DNA of 64,000 nt, taken from contig NW_027017961.1 in assembly GCF_032854445.1 (NCBI RefSeq), positions 62,001 through 126,000 on the forward strand. Direction: 5' to 3'. The notes under the pieces are model-generated. The model did not search any database. It had not been told where the DNA came from and worked only from the letters and a program-made list of their open reading frames with translations. Made by a program: the position numbers and the translations under genes. Positions 23,556-38,155 of this stretch are shown one piece after another. The DNA is from Liolophura sinensis (lineage: Eukaryota; Mollusca; Polyplacophora; Chitonida; Chitonidae). Each line of letters starts with the position of its first letter. Positions within the stretch are counted from its first letter, which is position 1.

Positions 23556-26500
23556 TGTAATAGCATGCTCAGTTACAAGATAAACATTGTAATCATTATA
23601 TTAGCAGGCTCAGTTACAAGGTAAACACTGTAATCATTATAATAGAGAGCTCAGTTACAAGATGAAAATTGTAATCATAATAGCATGTTCAGTTACAAGA
23701 TGAATATTGTAATCATTATAATAACATCATCAGTTACAAAATGAACATTGTAATCATTATATTAGCACGTTCAATTACAAGATGAACATTGTAATCATTA
23801 TAATAGCATGTTCAGTTACAAGGTGAACATTGTAATCATTATAAAAACATGCCCAGTTACAAGATGAACATTGTAATCAATATATTAGCATGCTCAGTTA
23901 CAAGGTGAACATTGTAATCATTATATTATCACGCTCAGTTACAAGGTAAACATTGTAATCATTATAATAGAAACCTCAGTTACAAGATGAAAATTGTAAT
24001 CATAATAGCACGTTCAGTTACAAGATGAATATTGTAATCATAATAATAACATCATCAGTTACAAAATGAACATTGTATTCATTATATAAGCACGTTCAAT
24101 TACAAGATGAACATTGTAATCATTATAATAGCATGTTTAGTTACAAGGTGAACACTGTAATCATTATAAAACATGCATAGTTACATGATGAACATTGTAA
24201 TAGTTATAATAGCATGTTCAGTTACAAAGTGAACATTGTAATCATTATAATAGCATGCTCAGTTGCAAGATAAACATTGTAATCATTATAATATCATTTT
24301 CAGTTACAAGATGAAGATTGTAATCGACATAATAGCATGTTCAGTTACAAGATGAACATTGTAATCATTGTAATAGCATGTTCAGTTACAAAGTGAACAT
24401 TGTAATCATTATAATTGCATGTTCAATTACAAGATGAACATTGTAAACATTATAATAGCATACTCAGTTACAAGATGAACATTGTAAACAGTATAATAGC
24501 CTGCTCATTTACAAAACGAACATTGTCATCATTATAATAGCATGCTAAGTTACAAGATGAACATTGTAATCATTATAAAAACATCATCAGTTACAAGGTG
24601 GACATTGTTATCAGTATAAAAGCATGCTCAGTTGCAAAATGGACATTGGAATCATTACAATAGCATATTCAGTTACAAGATGAACTATGTAATCATTATA
24701 ATAATGTGCTTAGTTACAAGGTGAACATTGTAATCATTACAATAGCGTGCTCAGTTTCAAGATGAACATTGTAATCATTATAATACCATGTTCAGTTACA
24801 GGATGAACATTGCAATCATAATAATATCACATTCAGTTACAAGATGAACATTATAATAACCTAATACCGTGTTCAGTTACAAAATGAACATTAAAATTAT
24901 TATAATAGCACGTTCAGTGACAAGGTGAAAATTAAAATCATTATAATAGCATTCTCAGTTACATGGTGAAGATTGTAATCATTATAATAGCGTCAACGGT
25001 TACAAAATCATCATTGTATTCAATATATTAGCATGCTCAGTTACAAAATGAATATTGCAATTATTATATTAGCATATTTCATTACAAGATGAACATTGTA
25101 ATCATTATTATAGCATATGTAGTTACAAAATAATTATTGTAATCATTATACTAGTATGCTCTGTTACAAGATGAACATTGTAATCAGTATAATAGCATGC
25201 TCAGTTACAAAATGAACATTGTAATCATTATGCTAGTATGCTCTGTTACAAGATGAACATTGTAATGAGTATAATAGCATGCTCAGTTACAAAATTAACA
25301 TTGTAATCATTTTACTAGTATCCTCTGTTACAAGATGAACATTGTAATCATTATAATAGCATGCTCAGTTACAAGGTGAACATTGCAATCATTATAATTG
25401 CATCATCAGTTACAAAATAAACATTGTAATCATTTTAATAGCATGCTTAGTAACAAAATGAATATTGCAATCATTATATTAGCATATTTCATTACAAGAT
25501 GAACATTGTAATCATCATAATGGCATATTCGGTTACAAGATGAACATTGCAATCAGTATAATAGCATGCTCAATTACAAGATGAACATTGTAATTATTAT
25601 AATATTATGCTTAGTTACAAGATGAACATTGTAATCATTATACTAGTATGCTCAGTTACAAGATGGACATTGTAATCATTACATTAGCATATTCACTTAC
25701 AAGATGAACATTGTAATCATTGTAATAGCATGTTCAGTTACAAAATGAACATTGTAATCCTTATAATTGCATGTTCAGTTACAAGATGAACATTGTAATC
25801 ATTATAAAAACATTATCAGTTGCAAGGTGAACATTGTAATCAGTATACAAGCATGCTCAGTTGCAAAATGGACATTGTAATCATTACAATAGCATATTCA
25901 GTTACAAGATGAACATTGTAATCATTATAATCATGTGCTCAATTACAAGGTGAACATTGTAATCATTATATTAGGATGTGCAGTTACAAGATGAACATTG
26001 TAATCAGTATAATAGCATGCTCAATTACAAAATGAACATTGTAATTATTATAATATTATGCTTAGTTACAAGATGAACATTGTAATCATTATACTAGTAT
26101 GCCCAGTTACAAGATGAACATTCTAATCATTATAATAGCATGCTCAAATACAAGATGAGCAATGTAATCATTATAATAGCATGCTCAGTTACAAGATGAA
26201 AATTGTAATTAGTATAATAGCATGCTCAGTTACAACATGAACATTGTAATCATTATAATAACATGTTCAGTTACAAGATGAACATTGTAATCAGTATAAT
26301 AGCTGGCTCAGTTACAAAATTAATATTTTAATTATGATACTAGTATGCCCAGTTACAAAATGAACATTGTAGTCATAATAGCATGTTCAGTTACAAGATG
26401 AATATTGTAATCATATTAAAAACATCATCAGTTACAAGGTGAACATTGTAATCAGTATGAAAGCATGCTCAGTTGCAAAATGGACATTGTAATCATTACA

Positions 26501-28782
26501 TTAGCATATTCACTTACAAGATGAATATTGTAATCATTATAATAACATCATCAGTTACAAAATAAACATTGTATTCATTATATTAGCACGTTCAATTACA
26601 AGATGAACATTGTAATCATTATAAAAGCATGTTCAGTTACAAGGTGAACATTGTAATCACTATAAAAACATGCTCAGTTACAAGATGAACATTGTAATCA
26701 TTATAATAGCATGTTCAGTTACAAGGTGGACATTGTAATCAGTATAAAAGAATGCTCAGTTGCAAAATGGACATTGTAATCATTACATTAGCATATTCAG
26801 TTACAAGATGAATATTGTAATCATTATAATAACATCATTAGTTACAAAATGAACATTGTATTCATTATATTAGCACGTTCAATTACAAGATGAACATTGT
26901 AATCATTAAAATATCATGCTAAGTTGCAAGATGAAGATTGTAATCGACATAATAGCATGTTCAGTTACAAGATGAACATTGTAATCATTGTAATAGCATG
27001 TTCAGTTACAAAGTGAACATTGTAATCCTTATAATTGCATGTTCAGTTACAAAATTAATATTTTAATTATTATACTAGTATGCCCAGTTACAAGATGAAC
27101 ATTGTAATCATAATAGCATGTTCAGTTACAAGATGAATATTGTAATCATAATAATAACATCATCAGTTACAAAATGAACATTGTATTCATTATATTAGCA
27201 CGTTCAATTACAAGATGAACATTGTAATCATTATAATAGCATGTTCAGTTACAAGGTGAACATTGTAATCACTATAAAAACATGCTCAGTTACAAGATGA
27301 ACATTGTAATCATTATAATAGCATGTTCAGTTACAAGGTGGACATTGTAATCAGTATAAAAGAATGCTCAGTTGCAAAATGGACATTGTAATCATTACAT
27401 TAGCATATTCAGTTACAAGATGAATATTGTAATCATTATAATAACATCATTAGTTACAAAATGAACATTGTATTCATTATATTAGCACGTTCAATTACAA
27501 GATGAACATTGTAATGATTAAAATATCATGCTAAGTTGCAAGATGAAGATTGTAATCGACATAATAGCATGTTCAGTTACAAGATGAACATTGTAATCAT
27601 TGTAATAGCATGTTCAGTTACAAAGTGAACATTGTAATCCTTATAATTGCATGTTCAGTTACAAAATTAATATTTTAATTATTATACTAGTATGCCCAGT
27701 TACAAGATGAACATTGTAATCATAATAGCATGTTCAGTTACAAGATGAATATTGTAATCATAATAATAACATCATCAGTTACAAAATGAACATTGTATTC
27801 ATTATATTAGCACGTTCAATTACAAGATGAACATTGTAATCATTATAATAGCATGTTCAGTTACAAGGTGAATATTGTAATCATTATAAAAACATGCCCA
27901 GATACAAGATGAACATTGTAATACTTCTAATAGCATGTTCAGTTACGAAGTGAACATTGTAATCATTATAATAGCATGCTTAGTTTCAAGATAAACATTG
28001 TAATCATTATAATATCATTTTCAGTTACAAGATGAAGATTGTAATCGACATAATAGCATGTTCAGTTACAAGACGAACATTGTAATCATTGTAATAGCAA
28101 GTTCAGTTACAAAGTGAACATTGTAATCATTATAAAAGCGTCAACAGTTACAAGATGAACATTGTAATCATTATAATAGCATGCTCAGTTACAAGATGAA
28201 CATTGTAAACAGTATAATAGCGTGCTCATTTACAAAATGAACATTGTCATCATTATAATAGCATGCTAAGTTACAAGATGAACATTGTAATCATTATAAA
28301 AACATCATCAGTTACAAGGTGAACATTGTAATCAGTATACAAGCATGCTCAGTTGCAAAATGGACATTGTAATCATTACATTAGCATATTCACTTACAAG
28401 ATGAATATTGTAATCATTATAATAACATCATCAGTTACAAAATGAACATTGTATTCATTATATTAGCACGTTCAATTACAAGATGAACATTGTAATCATT
28501 AAAATATCATGCTAAGTTGCAAGATGAAAATTGTAATCGACATAATAGCATGTTCAGTTACAAGATGAACATTGTAATCATTGTAATAGCATGTTCAGAT
28601 ACAAAGTGAACATTGTAATCCTTATAATTGCATGTTCAGTTACAAGATGAACATTGTAATCATTACAAAAACATCATCAGTGTCAAGGTGAACATTGTAA
28701 TCAGTATACAAGCATGCTCAGTTGCAAAATTGACATTGTAATCATTACAATAGCATATTCAGTTACAAGATGAACATTGTAA
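23556..28782. repeat. 41-bp satellite array A3 (gamma type, chimeric)
   Basis: 5,227 bp, about 127 monomers. From 23556 to about 25,940 it is gamma-specific and its monomers are more diverged (AGTATGCTCTGTTAC, GCATCATCAGTTAC, GCATATTTCATTAC variants). From about 25,974 to the end it is collinear with array A2 at a constant offset of 8,069. It contains a doubled 612-bp block near 26,646-27,869. No gene. Confidence 0.96.
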
Positions 28783-29677
28783 GAAATATTTTTAGATTAA
28801 ATCGCTTCCAAACTCTGGTATATTCACCTTAGTTTAACTAAACGCCATCATATCGTATTTATGTTAATTACATGTAATATTGTAATAGGCATGTTCTTAA
28901 GTCAAGTGGCCCTTTGTTAGACTGTTTAGCCTTTCAAAACGGAAACTACAGGTATGCATATTTAAGAGAACTTAAGTTTGTCCTTTTTTAAAACCATTTT
29001 CTTCATTCCTCAATGAAAAATACATGCATTGTTTCGCACCCCTATTTGCAGCGTACTGGCAATGGGCCAAATGTGTAGAATACGATATCTGTGAAATTAA
29101 TCTGACTGCAATAAGATCAGAAAATTCGACCCCAATTCTTTGATGGTTTTCTCTACGGTTCTTCTATATCGGGACTAGTCTTGCTGACAATGGTAACTGA
29201 TGCTCGTCGGCAGGTACACGTACGTTAATGAGATCAATAACTTTGTCTCTTTCTTTCAGGACAAATATGTAACTTATTAAACTAACGGTTTTGACAGATA
29301 AATGTAACAGCTCTGTGATCTCATCATGTTAGAAATGAAATAAAAAATGCGATATAGACGTACTTGAGCTCCTAATATGTTTTTTCCAGAGTGCTTACGG
29401 TGGACTTCGTTTGGATTCTGTGAGGGTTTTGATAGGTCTGTTATATGTTAATTGTGGATTACTGAAAACTCGCACCGCTAATATTATATGTACAAACATG
29501 TATACTTAAAGCCTTCCTTTCACTAGGAAATAAAATAGCCTGAGTAGGAGCCTTGTCAGGTGGGGTTATGTATGGGAGGACTAAGGTTTGCCTGAAGTGA
29601 AAGACATAGGTACAGTAAATGGCGCAGAGACATACATGTCTTTACAGATAAATGTTATCTGATCGTCAGTTGCACAG

Positions 29678-30043
29678 ACCGGCCCGGATAGCACAGTTGG
29701 TAGAGCGTCCGCTTCGGGACCGGTAGATCCAGGATCAATCCTTGGTCGAGTCACACCTAAGACTTTAAAAGAGGAAGTTGTGACTTCCTCGTTTGGCGTT
29801 CAGCATGAAGGGGATAGTGCAACGACTGGTTGACCCGTTTCAGTATAATGGCTCGGGCGGGGCGGCTTACTTGCCTTCGGTAAGTCGTCTCAGTGATGCA
29901 GCACTAAATAAAAGAGCGGTGAAAATCCGTCCTGCAACAAGGAGGCACATTACACGTGCATGCACCCTAATGATTCCTTCGTCGTCATATGACTGAAAAA
30001 TTGTTGAGTACGACGTTAAACCCCAAGCACTCACTCACTCACT
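29678..30043 (+). mobile_element. tRNA-derived SINE, copy 4
   Basis: 366 bp, intact A and B boxes, target-site duplications at 29667-29677 and 30044-30054. Confidence 0.88.
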
Positions 30044-30105
30044 CAGTTGCACAGCGACATACATGTCTATACAGAAAAATGCTATCTGATCGCAGTCAGT
30101 GTAAA

Positions 30106-30244
30106 ATTCCTGACGGTGTTTACTGTGCAGCAGAGATTCAGGATGGTGCTTACTGTGTAGCAGAGTTTCAGGATGGTATTTACTGTGCAGCAGAGATTCA
30201 GGATGGTGTTTACGGTGCAACAGAGATTCAGTATGGTGTTAATT
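30106..30244. repeat. 30-bp tandem repeat, copy 4
   Basis: 4.6 units of 30 bp, equivalent to 2433-2571. Confidence 0.85.
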
Positions 30245-30493
30245 GATTTAATCAACGATTCAGGAAAACACAGTGATCCAGGTTTAGAAGCTGCCTGACT
30301 TCAGGTTATATTAATATCTTGAAGTAATGATACTTCGTTGCTTGAAACCATTTAAACATCCGAATTCCACTGACTCTGTCAACACGCTGGATGAAAGAAT
30401 AAATTGGAGTGAAATCAGTTAGAGAAACACATGATTTTCTATCGGCCTCACAACGTTTTACATTTTACTTACTTATTTAATTTTTGTTTGAGA

Positions 30494-30679
30494 AGGGCCT
30501 CAGTTACCGAGGGGGTCAGCACGCCATCGCCCTGCAATGGGCTTCCAACCGATGCGGTCGCTGTGAGTTCAAGTCCAGCTCAGGCTGGCTTCCTCTTTTT
30601 GCCGTCCATGAGGAGGTCTTCTGGCAACCTGCGGGTAGTCGTGGATTTTCCCCAGTACACCAAATAAAAAAATAAATAA
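30494..30679 (+). mobile_element. Diverged SINE-like element, copy 4
   Basis: Equivalent of 2821-3006, with the alpha/beta-type A-rich tail. Confidence 0.65.
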
Positions 30680-31623
30680 TGTTACGACCAAAACTGTCTG
30701 TATTATAAAGAGATGGCTTGTTCGAAATACACGACAGTTTAGCCGCACAAAAAAGTAACCAAAACCAGCAGATTTTATTTTTCAACAATTTATTACATTT
30801 AACAGGAACAGATAACAAGACTTTTACAAGTGCTAAAATACTTAAGTTTAACAAGAAATGATAGCAATATCTATACAAATACTAAAGTACTTACACAATG
30901 CTGAAAAATGCACAGAGGCAATATTTACAAGAGCGAAAGTCCACAGTATAACTGAGTGTATGACGACATATACACAAAATTCCACAGACAGGGTCCGTGT
31001 ACTAATAAGCACTGTGTACACAAGAGCACAAATTAAGCCTTTGAAGCCTTTGTTGCTAACTAGATAGCGTTTTAGATCTCTTGAAATGACACCTGAAAGG
31101 TTTGATTCAATTGTTGTGTAACAGTAATCACCGAATGACTGGATGATTGGGTTTGACGTCACATTGTAATGCAAGTATGAAAGAAAGATTCAAAAGTTGA
31201 AAGCAATCACTGCGCGGTGTTACTTAAAAATCAGGTTGCCTTACACCTGTCAAGGCACGGGATACCACGGATTGCAGATAGTTCTCTGCTGATTTATTTT
31301 CATTTTTTTTTTGTCGATTGTTGAGAAACCTTGCTATAATGACTGAAAAGAGAAACGATCATAAAAGCTGCGGGACCAAGTGTTCTCTGTAATCCCACAT
31401 GGAACACTGGGGTTAGAGCTGATTTCCTAGCTGGCACCATCTTTTAAGTGCCAATATTGAGAAATGCCTTCTATTTCTTCTCAACGATCAACGGTACAAA
31501 GATGCAGTTTGGACCAAATACACGCTAAAAAGCTCATCTTATCCCCACACATTATCCAGACTAAATCTTTCATTTTTCCCTTCAGCTGAAATAGACTAAA
31601 TCCAGTTAAAGAGACTCGTGTTT

Positions 31624-34600
31624 TATAATAGCATGCTCAGTTACAAGATAAACATTGTAATCATTATATTAGCAGGCTCAGTTACAAGGTAAACATTGTA
31701 ATCATTATAATAGAGAGCTCAGTTACAAGATGAAAATTGTAATCATAATAGCATGTTCAGTTACAAGATGAATATTGTAATCATTATAATAACATCATCA
31801 GTTACAAGATGAACATTGTAATCATTATATTAGCACGTTCAATTACAAGATGAACATTGTAATCATTATAATAGCATGTTCAGTTACAAGGTGAACATTG
31901 TAATCATTATAAAAACATGCCCAGTTACAAGATGAACATTGTAATCATTATATTAGCATGCTCAGTTACAAGGTGAACATTGTAATCATTATATTAGCAC
32001 GCTCAGTTACAAGGTAAACATTGTAATCATTATAATAGAAAGCTCAGTTACAAGATGAAAATTGTAATCATAATAGCACGTTCAGTTACAAGATGAATAT
32101 TGTAATCATTATAATAACATCATAAGTTACAAAATGAACATTGTATTCATTATATAAGCACGTTCAATTACAAGATGAACATTGTAATCATTATAAAAGC
32201 ATGTTCAGTTACAAGGTGAACATTGTAATCATTATAAAAACATGCCCAGTTACAAGATGAACATTGTAATAGTTAAAATAGCATGTTCAGTTACGAAGTG
32301 AACATTGTAATCATTATATTAGCATGCTCAGTTGCAAGATAAACCTTGTAGTCTTTATAATATCATTTTCAGTTACAAGATGAACATTGTAATCGACAAA
32401 ATAGCATGTTCATTTACAAGATGAACATTGTAATCATTATATTAGCACGTTCAGTTAAAACGTGAGGATTGTAATCGATATAATAGCATGTTCAGATACA
32501 AGATAAATATTGTAATTATTGTAATGGCATGTTCATTTACAAGGTGAACATTGTAATCATTATATTAGGATGTGCAGTTACAAGATGAACATTGTAATCA
32601 GTATAATAGCATGCTCAATTACAAAATGAACATTGTAATTATTATAATATTATGCTTAGTTACAAGATGAACATTGTAATCATTATACTAGTATGCCCAG
32701 TTACAAGATGAACATTCTAATCATTATAATAGCATGCTCAAATACAAGATGAGCAATGTAATCATTATAATAGCATGCTCAGTTACAAGATGAAAATTGT
32801 AATTAGTATAATAGCATGCTCAGTTACAACATGAACATTGTAATCATTATAATAACATGTTCAGTTACAAGATGAACATTGTAATCAGTATAATAGCTGG
32901 CTCAGTTACAAAATTAATATTTTAATTATGATACTAGTATGCCCAGTTACAAAATGAACATTGTAGTCATAATAGCATGTTCAGTTACAAGATGAATATT
33001 GTAATCATTATAATAACATCATAAGTTACAAAATGAACATTGTATTCATTATATAAGCACGTTCAATTACAAGATGAACATTGTAATCATTATAAAAGCA
33101 TGTTCAGTTACAAGGTGAACATTGTAATCATTATAAAAACATGCCCAGTTACAAGATGAACATTGTAATAGTTAAAATAGCATGTTCAGTTACGAAGTGA
33201 ACATTGTAATCATTATATTAGCATGCTCAGTTGCAAGATAAACCTTGTAGTCTTTATAATATCATTTTCAGTTACAAGATGAACATTGTAATCGACAAAA
33301 TAGCATGTTCATTTACAAGATGAACATTGTAATCATTATATTAGCACGTTCAGTTAAAACGTGAGGATTGTAATCGATATAATAGCATGTTCAGATACAA
33401 GATAAATATTGTAATTATTGTAATGGCATGTTTATTTACAAGGTGAACATTGTAATCATTATATTAGGATGTGCAGTTACAAGATGAACATTGTAATCAG
33501 TATAATAGCATGCTCAATTACAAAATGAACATTGTAATTATTATAATATTATGCTTAGTTACAAGATGAACATTGTAATCATTATACTAGTATGCCCAGT
33601 TACAAGATGAACATTCTAATCATTATAATAGCATGCTCAAATACAAGATGAGCAATGTAATCATTATAATAGCATGCTCAGTTACAAGATGAAAATTGTA
33701 ATTAGTATAATAGCATGCTCAGTTACAACATGAACATTGTAATCATTATAATAACATGTTCAGTTACAAGATGAACATTGTAATCAGTATAATAGCTGGC
33801 TCAGTTACAAAATTAATATTTTAATTATGATACTAATATGCCCAGTTACAAAATGAACATTGTAGTCATAATAGCATGTTCAGTTACAAGATGAATATTG
33901 TAATCATATTAAAAACATCATCAGTAACAAGGTGAACATTGTAATCAGTATGAAAGCATGCTCAGTTGCAAAATGGACATTGTAATCATTACATTAGCAT
34001 ATTCACTTACAAGATGAATATTGTAATCATTATAATAACATCATCAGTTACAAAATAAACATTGTATTCATTATATTAGCACGTTCAATTACAAGATGAA
34101 CATTGTAATCATTATAAAAGCATGTTCAGTTACAAGGTGAACATTGTAATCACTATAAAAACATGCTCAGTTACAAGATGAACATTGTAATCATTATAAT
34201 AGCATGTTCAGTTACAAGGTGGACATTGTAATCAGTATAAAAGAATGCTCAGTTGCAAAATGGACATTGTAATCATTACATTAGCATATTCAGTTACAAG
34301 ATGAATATTGTAATCATTATAATAACATCATTAGTTACAAAATGAACATTGTATTCATTATATTAGCACGTTCAATTACAAGATGAACATTGTAATGATT
34401 AAAATATCATGCTAAGTTGCAAGATGAAGATTGTAATCGACATAATAGCATGTTCAGTTACAAGATGAACATTGTAATCATTGTAATAGCATGTTCAGTT
34501 ACAAAGTGAACATTGTAATCCTTATAATTGCATGTTCAGTTACAAAATTAATATTTTAATTATTATACTAGTATGCCCAGTTACAAGATGAACATTGTAA

Positions 34601-36274
34601 TCATAATAGCATGTTCAGTTACAAGATGAATATTGTAATCATAATAATAACATCATCAGTTACAAAATGAACATTGTATTCATTATATTAGCACGTTCAA
34701 TTACAAGATGAACATTGTAATCATTATAATAGCATGTTCAGTTACAAGGTGAACATTGTAATCACTATAAAAACATGCTCAGTTACAAGATGAACATTGT
34801 AATCATTATAATAGCATGTTCAGTTACAAGGTGGACATTGTAATCAGTATAAAAGAATGCTCAGTTGCAAAATGGACATTGTAATCATTACATTAGCATA
34901 TTCAGTTACAAGATGAATATTGTAATCATTATAATAACATCATTAGTTACAAAATGAACATTGTATTCATTATATTAGCACGTTCAATTACAAGATGAAC
35001 ATTGTAATGATTAAAATATCATGCTAAGTTGCAAGATGAAGATTGTAATCGACATAATAGCATGTTCAGTTACAAGATGAACATTGTAATCATTGTAATA
35101 GCATGTTCAGTTACAAAGTGAACATTGTAATCCTTATAATTGCATGTTCAGTTACAAAATTAATATTTTAATTATTATACTAGTATGCCCAGTTACAAGA
35201 TGAACATTGTAATCATAATAGCATGTTCAGTTACAAGATGAATATTGTAATCATAATAATAACATCATCAGTTACAAAATGAACATTGTATTCATTATAT
35301 TAGCACGTTCAATTACAAGATGAACATTGTAATCATTATAATAGCATGTTCAGTTACAAGGTGAACATTGTAATCATTATAAAAACATGCCCAGATACAA
35401 GATGAACATTGTAATACTTCTAATAGCATGTTCAGTTACGAAGTGAACATTGTAATCATTATAATAGCATGCTTAGTTTCAAGATAAACATTGTAATCAT
35501 TATAATATCATTTTCAGTTACAAGATGAAGATTGTAATCGACATAATAGCATGTTCAGTTACAAGACGAACATTGTAATCATTGTAATAGCAAGTTCAGT
35601 TACAAAGTGAACATTGTAATCATTATAAAACGTCAACAGTTACAAGATGAACATTGTAATCATTATAATAGCATGCTCAGTTACAAGATGAACATTGTAA
35701 ACAGTATAATAGCGTGCTCATTTACAAAATGAACATTGTCATCATTATAATAGCATGCTAAGTTACAAGATGAACATTGTAATCATTATAAAAACATCAT
35801 CAGTTACAAGGTGAACATTGTAATCAGTATACAAGCATGCTCAGTTGCAAAATGGACATTGTAATCATTACATTAGCATATTCACTTACAAGATGAATAT
35901 TGTAATCATTATAATAACATCATCAGTTACAAAATGAACATTGTATTCATTATATTAGCACGTTCAATTACAAGATGAACATTGTAATCATTAAAATATC
36001 ATGCTAAGTTGCAAGATGAAAATTGTAATCGACATAATAGCATGTTCAGTTACAAGATGAACATTGTAATCATTGTAATAGCATGTTCAGATACAAAGTG
36101 AACATTGTAATCCTTATAATTGCATGTTCAGTTACAAGATGAACATTGTAATCATTACAAAAACATCATCAGTGTCAAGGTGAACATTGTAATCAGTATA
36201 CAAGCATGCTCAGTTGCAAAATGGACATTGTAATCATTACAATAGCATATTCAGTTACAAGATGAACATTGTAA
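31624..36274. repeat. 41-bp satellite array A4 (beta type)
   Basis: 4,651 bp, collinear with A2 at an offset of 15,562. It has doubled 899-bp blocks (about 32064-33861) and doubled 612-bp blocks. In A2 only the second 612-bp block carries the variant TGTAATGATT; here both do (near 34,392 and 35,004), a local pattern that looks like gene conversion. One base is missing near 35,629 (AAAACGTCAAC for AAAAGCGTCAAC). Confidence 0.96.
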
Positions 36275-37169
36275 GAAATATTTTTAGAATAAATCGCTTC
36301 CAAACTCTGGTATATTCACCTTAGTTTAACTAAACGCCATCATATCGTATTGATTTTAATTACATGTAATATTGTAATAGGCATGTTCTTAAGTCAAGTG
36401 GCCCTTTGTTAGACTGTTTAGCCTTTCAAAACGGAAACTACAGGTATGCATATTTAAGAGAACTTAAGTTTGTCCTTTTTTAAAACCATTTTCTTCATTC
36501 CTCAATGAAAAATACATGCATTGTTTCGCACCCCTATTTGCAGCGTACTGGCAATGGGCCAAATGTGTAGAATACGATATCTGTGAAATTAATCTGACTG
36601 CAATAAGATCAGAAAATTCGACCCCAATTCTTTGATGGTTTTCTCTACGGTTCTTCTATATCGGGACTAGTCTTGCTGACAATGGTAACTGATGCTGGTC
36701 GGCAAGTACACGTACGTTAATGAGATCAATAACTTTGTCTCTTTCTTTCAGGACAAATATGTAACTTATTAAACTAACGGTTTTGACAGATAAATGTAAC
36801 AGCTCTGTGATCTCATCATGTTAGAAATGAAATAAAAAATGCGATATAGACGTACTTGAGCTCCTAATATGTTTTTTCCAGAGTGCTTACGGTGGACTTC
36901 GTTTGGATTCTGTGAGGGTTTTGATAGGTCTGTTATATGTTAATTGTGGATTACTGAAAACTCGCACCGCTAATATTATATAAACAAACATGTATGCTTA
37001 AAGCCTTCCTTTCACTAGGAAATAAAATAGCCTGAGTAGGAGCCTTGTCAGGTGGGGTTATGTATGGGAGGACTAAGGTTTGCCTGAAGTGAAAGACATA
37101 GGTACAGTAAATGGCGCAGAGACATACATGTCTTTACAGATAAATGTTATCTGATCGTCAGTTGCACAG

Positions 37170-37519
37170 ACCCGGCCCGGATAGCACAGTTGGTAGAGCG
37201 TCCGCTTCGGGACCGGTAGATCCAGGATCAATCCTTGGTCGAGTCACACCTAAGACTTTAAAAGAGGAAGTTGTGACTTCCTCGTTTGGCGTTCAGCAAC
37301 GACTGGTTGACCCGTTTCAGTATAATGGCTCGGGCGGGGCGGCTTACTTGCCTTCGGTAAGTCGTCTCAGTGATGCAGCACTAAATAAAAGAGCGGTGAA
37401 AATCCGTCCTGCAACAAGAAGGCACATTACACGTGCATGCACCCTAATGATTCCTTCGTCGTCATATGACTGAAAAATTGTTGAGTACGACGTTAAACCC
37501 AAGCACTCACTCACTCACT
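37170..37519 (+). mobile_element. tRNA-derived SINE, copy 5 (16-bp deletion)
   Basis: 350 bp, with target-site duplications at 37159-37169 and 37520-37530. A 16-bp segment present in all other copies (ATGAAGGGGATAGTGC and its gamma form) is missing at about 37,297, between short GCA repeats. This fuses chance frames into one of 109 codons. A and B boxes remain. Confidence 0.86.
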
Positions 37520-37581
37520 CAGTTGCACAGCGACATACATGTCTATACAGAAAAATGCTATCTGATCGCAGTCAGTGTAAA

Positions 37582-37720
37582 ATTCCTGACGGTGTTTACT
37601 GTGCAGCAGAGATTCAGGATGGTGCTTACTGTGTAGCAGAGTTTCAGGATGGTATTTACTGTGCAGCAGAGATTCAGGATGGTGTTTACGGTGCAACAGA
37701 GATTCAGTATGGTGTTAATT
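37582..37720. repeat. 30-bp tandem repeat, copy 5
   Basis: 4.6 units of 30 bp, equivalent to 2433-2571. Confidence 0.85.
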
Positions 37721-37969
37721 GATTTAATCAACGATTCAGGAAAACACAGTGATCCAGGTTTAGAAGCTGCCTGACTTCAGGTTATATTAATATCTTGAAG
37801 TAATGATACTTCGTTGCTTGAAACCATTTAAACATCCGAATTCCACTGACTCTGTCAACACGCTGGATGAAAGAATAAATTGGAGTGAAATCAGTTAGAG
37901 AAACACATGATTTTCTATCGGCCTCACAACGTTTTACATTTTACTTACTTATTTAATTTTTGTTTGAGG

Positions 37970-38155
37970 AGGGCCTCAGTTACCGAGGGGGTCAGCACGC
38001 CATCGCCCTGCAATGGGCTTCCAACCGATGCGGTCGCTGTGAGTTCAAGTCCAGCTCAGGCTGGCTTCCTCTTTTTGCCGTCCATGAGGAGGTCTTCTGG
38101 CAACCTGCGGGTAGTCGTGGATTTCCCCCAGTACACCAAATAAATAAATAAATAA
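37970..38155 (+). mobile_element. Diverged SINE-like element, copy 5
   Basis: Equivalent of 2821-3006, with the gamma-type AAATAAATAAATAAATAA tail. Confidence 0.65.

Larger units (their letters stand above)
28783..31623. repeat. 2.84-kb module, copy 4 (class beta)
   Basis: Length 2,841 bp; offset from the beta copy at 13221 is 15,562, which is the length of a beta-gamma pair. It carries the beta marks (AAAAGTTGAAAG, GCGCGGTG near 31,190-31,217). Flanking stretches hold nothing recognised beyond the decayed monomer near 28,873 and the minus-strand 3'-end-like stretch near 30,768-31,174. Confidence 0.93.
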
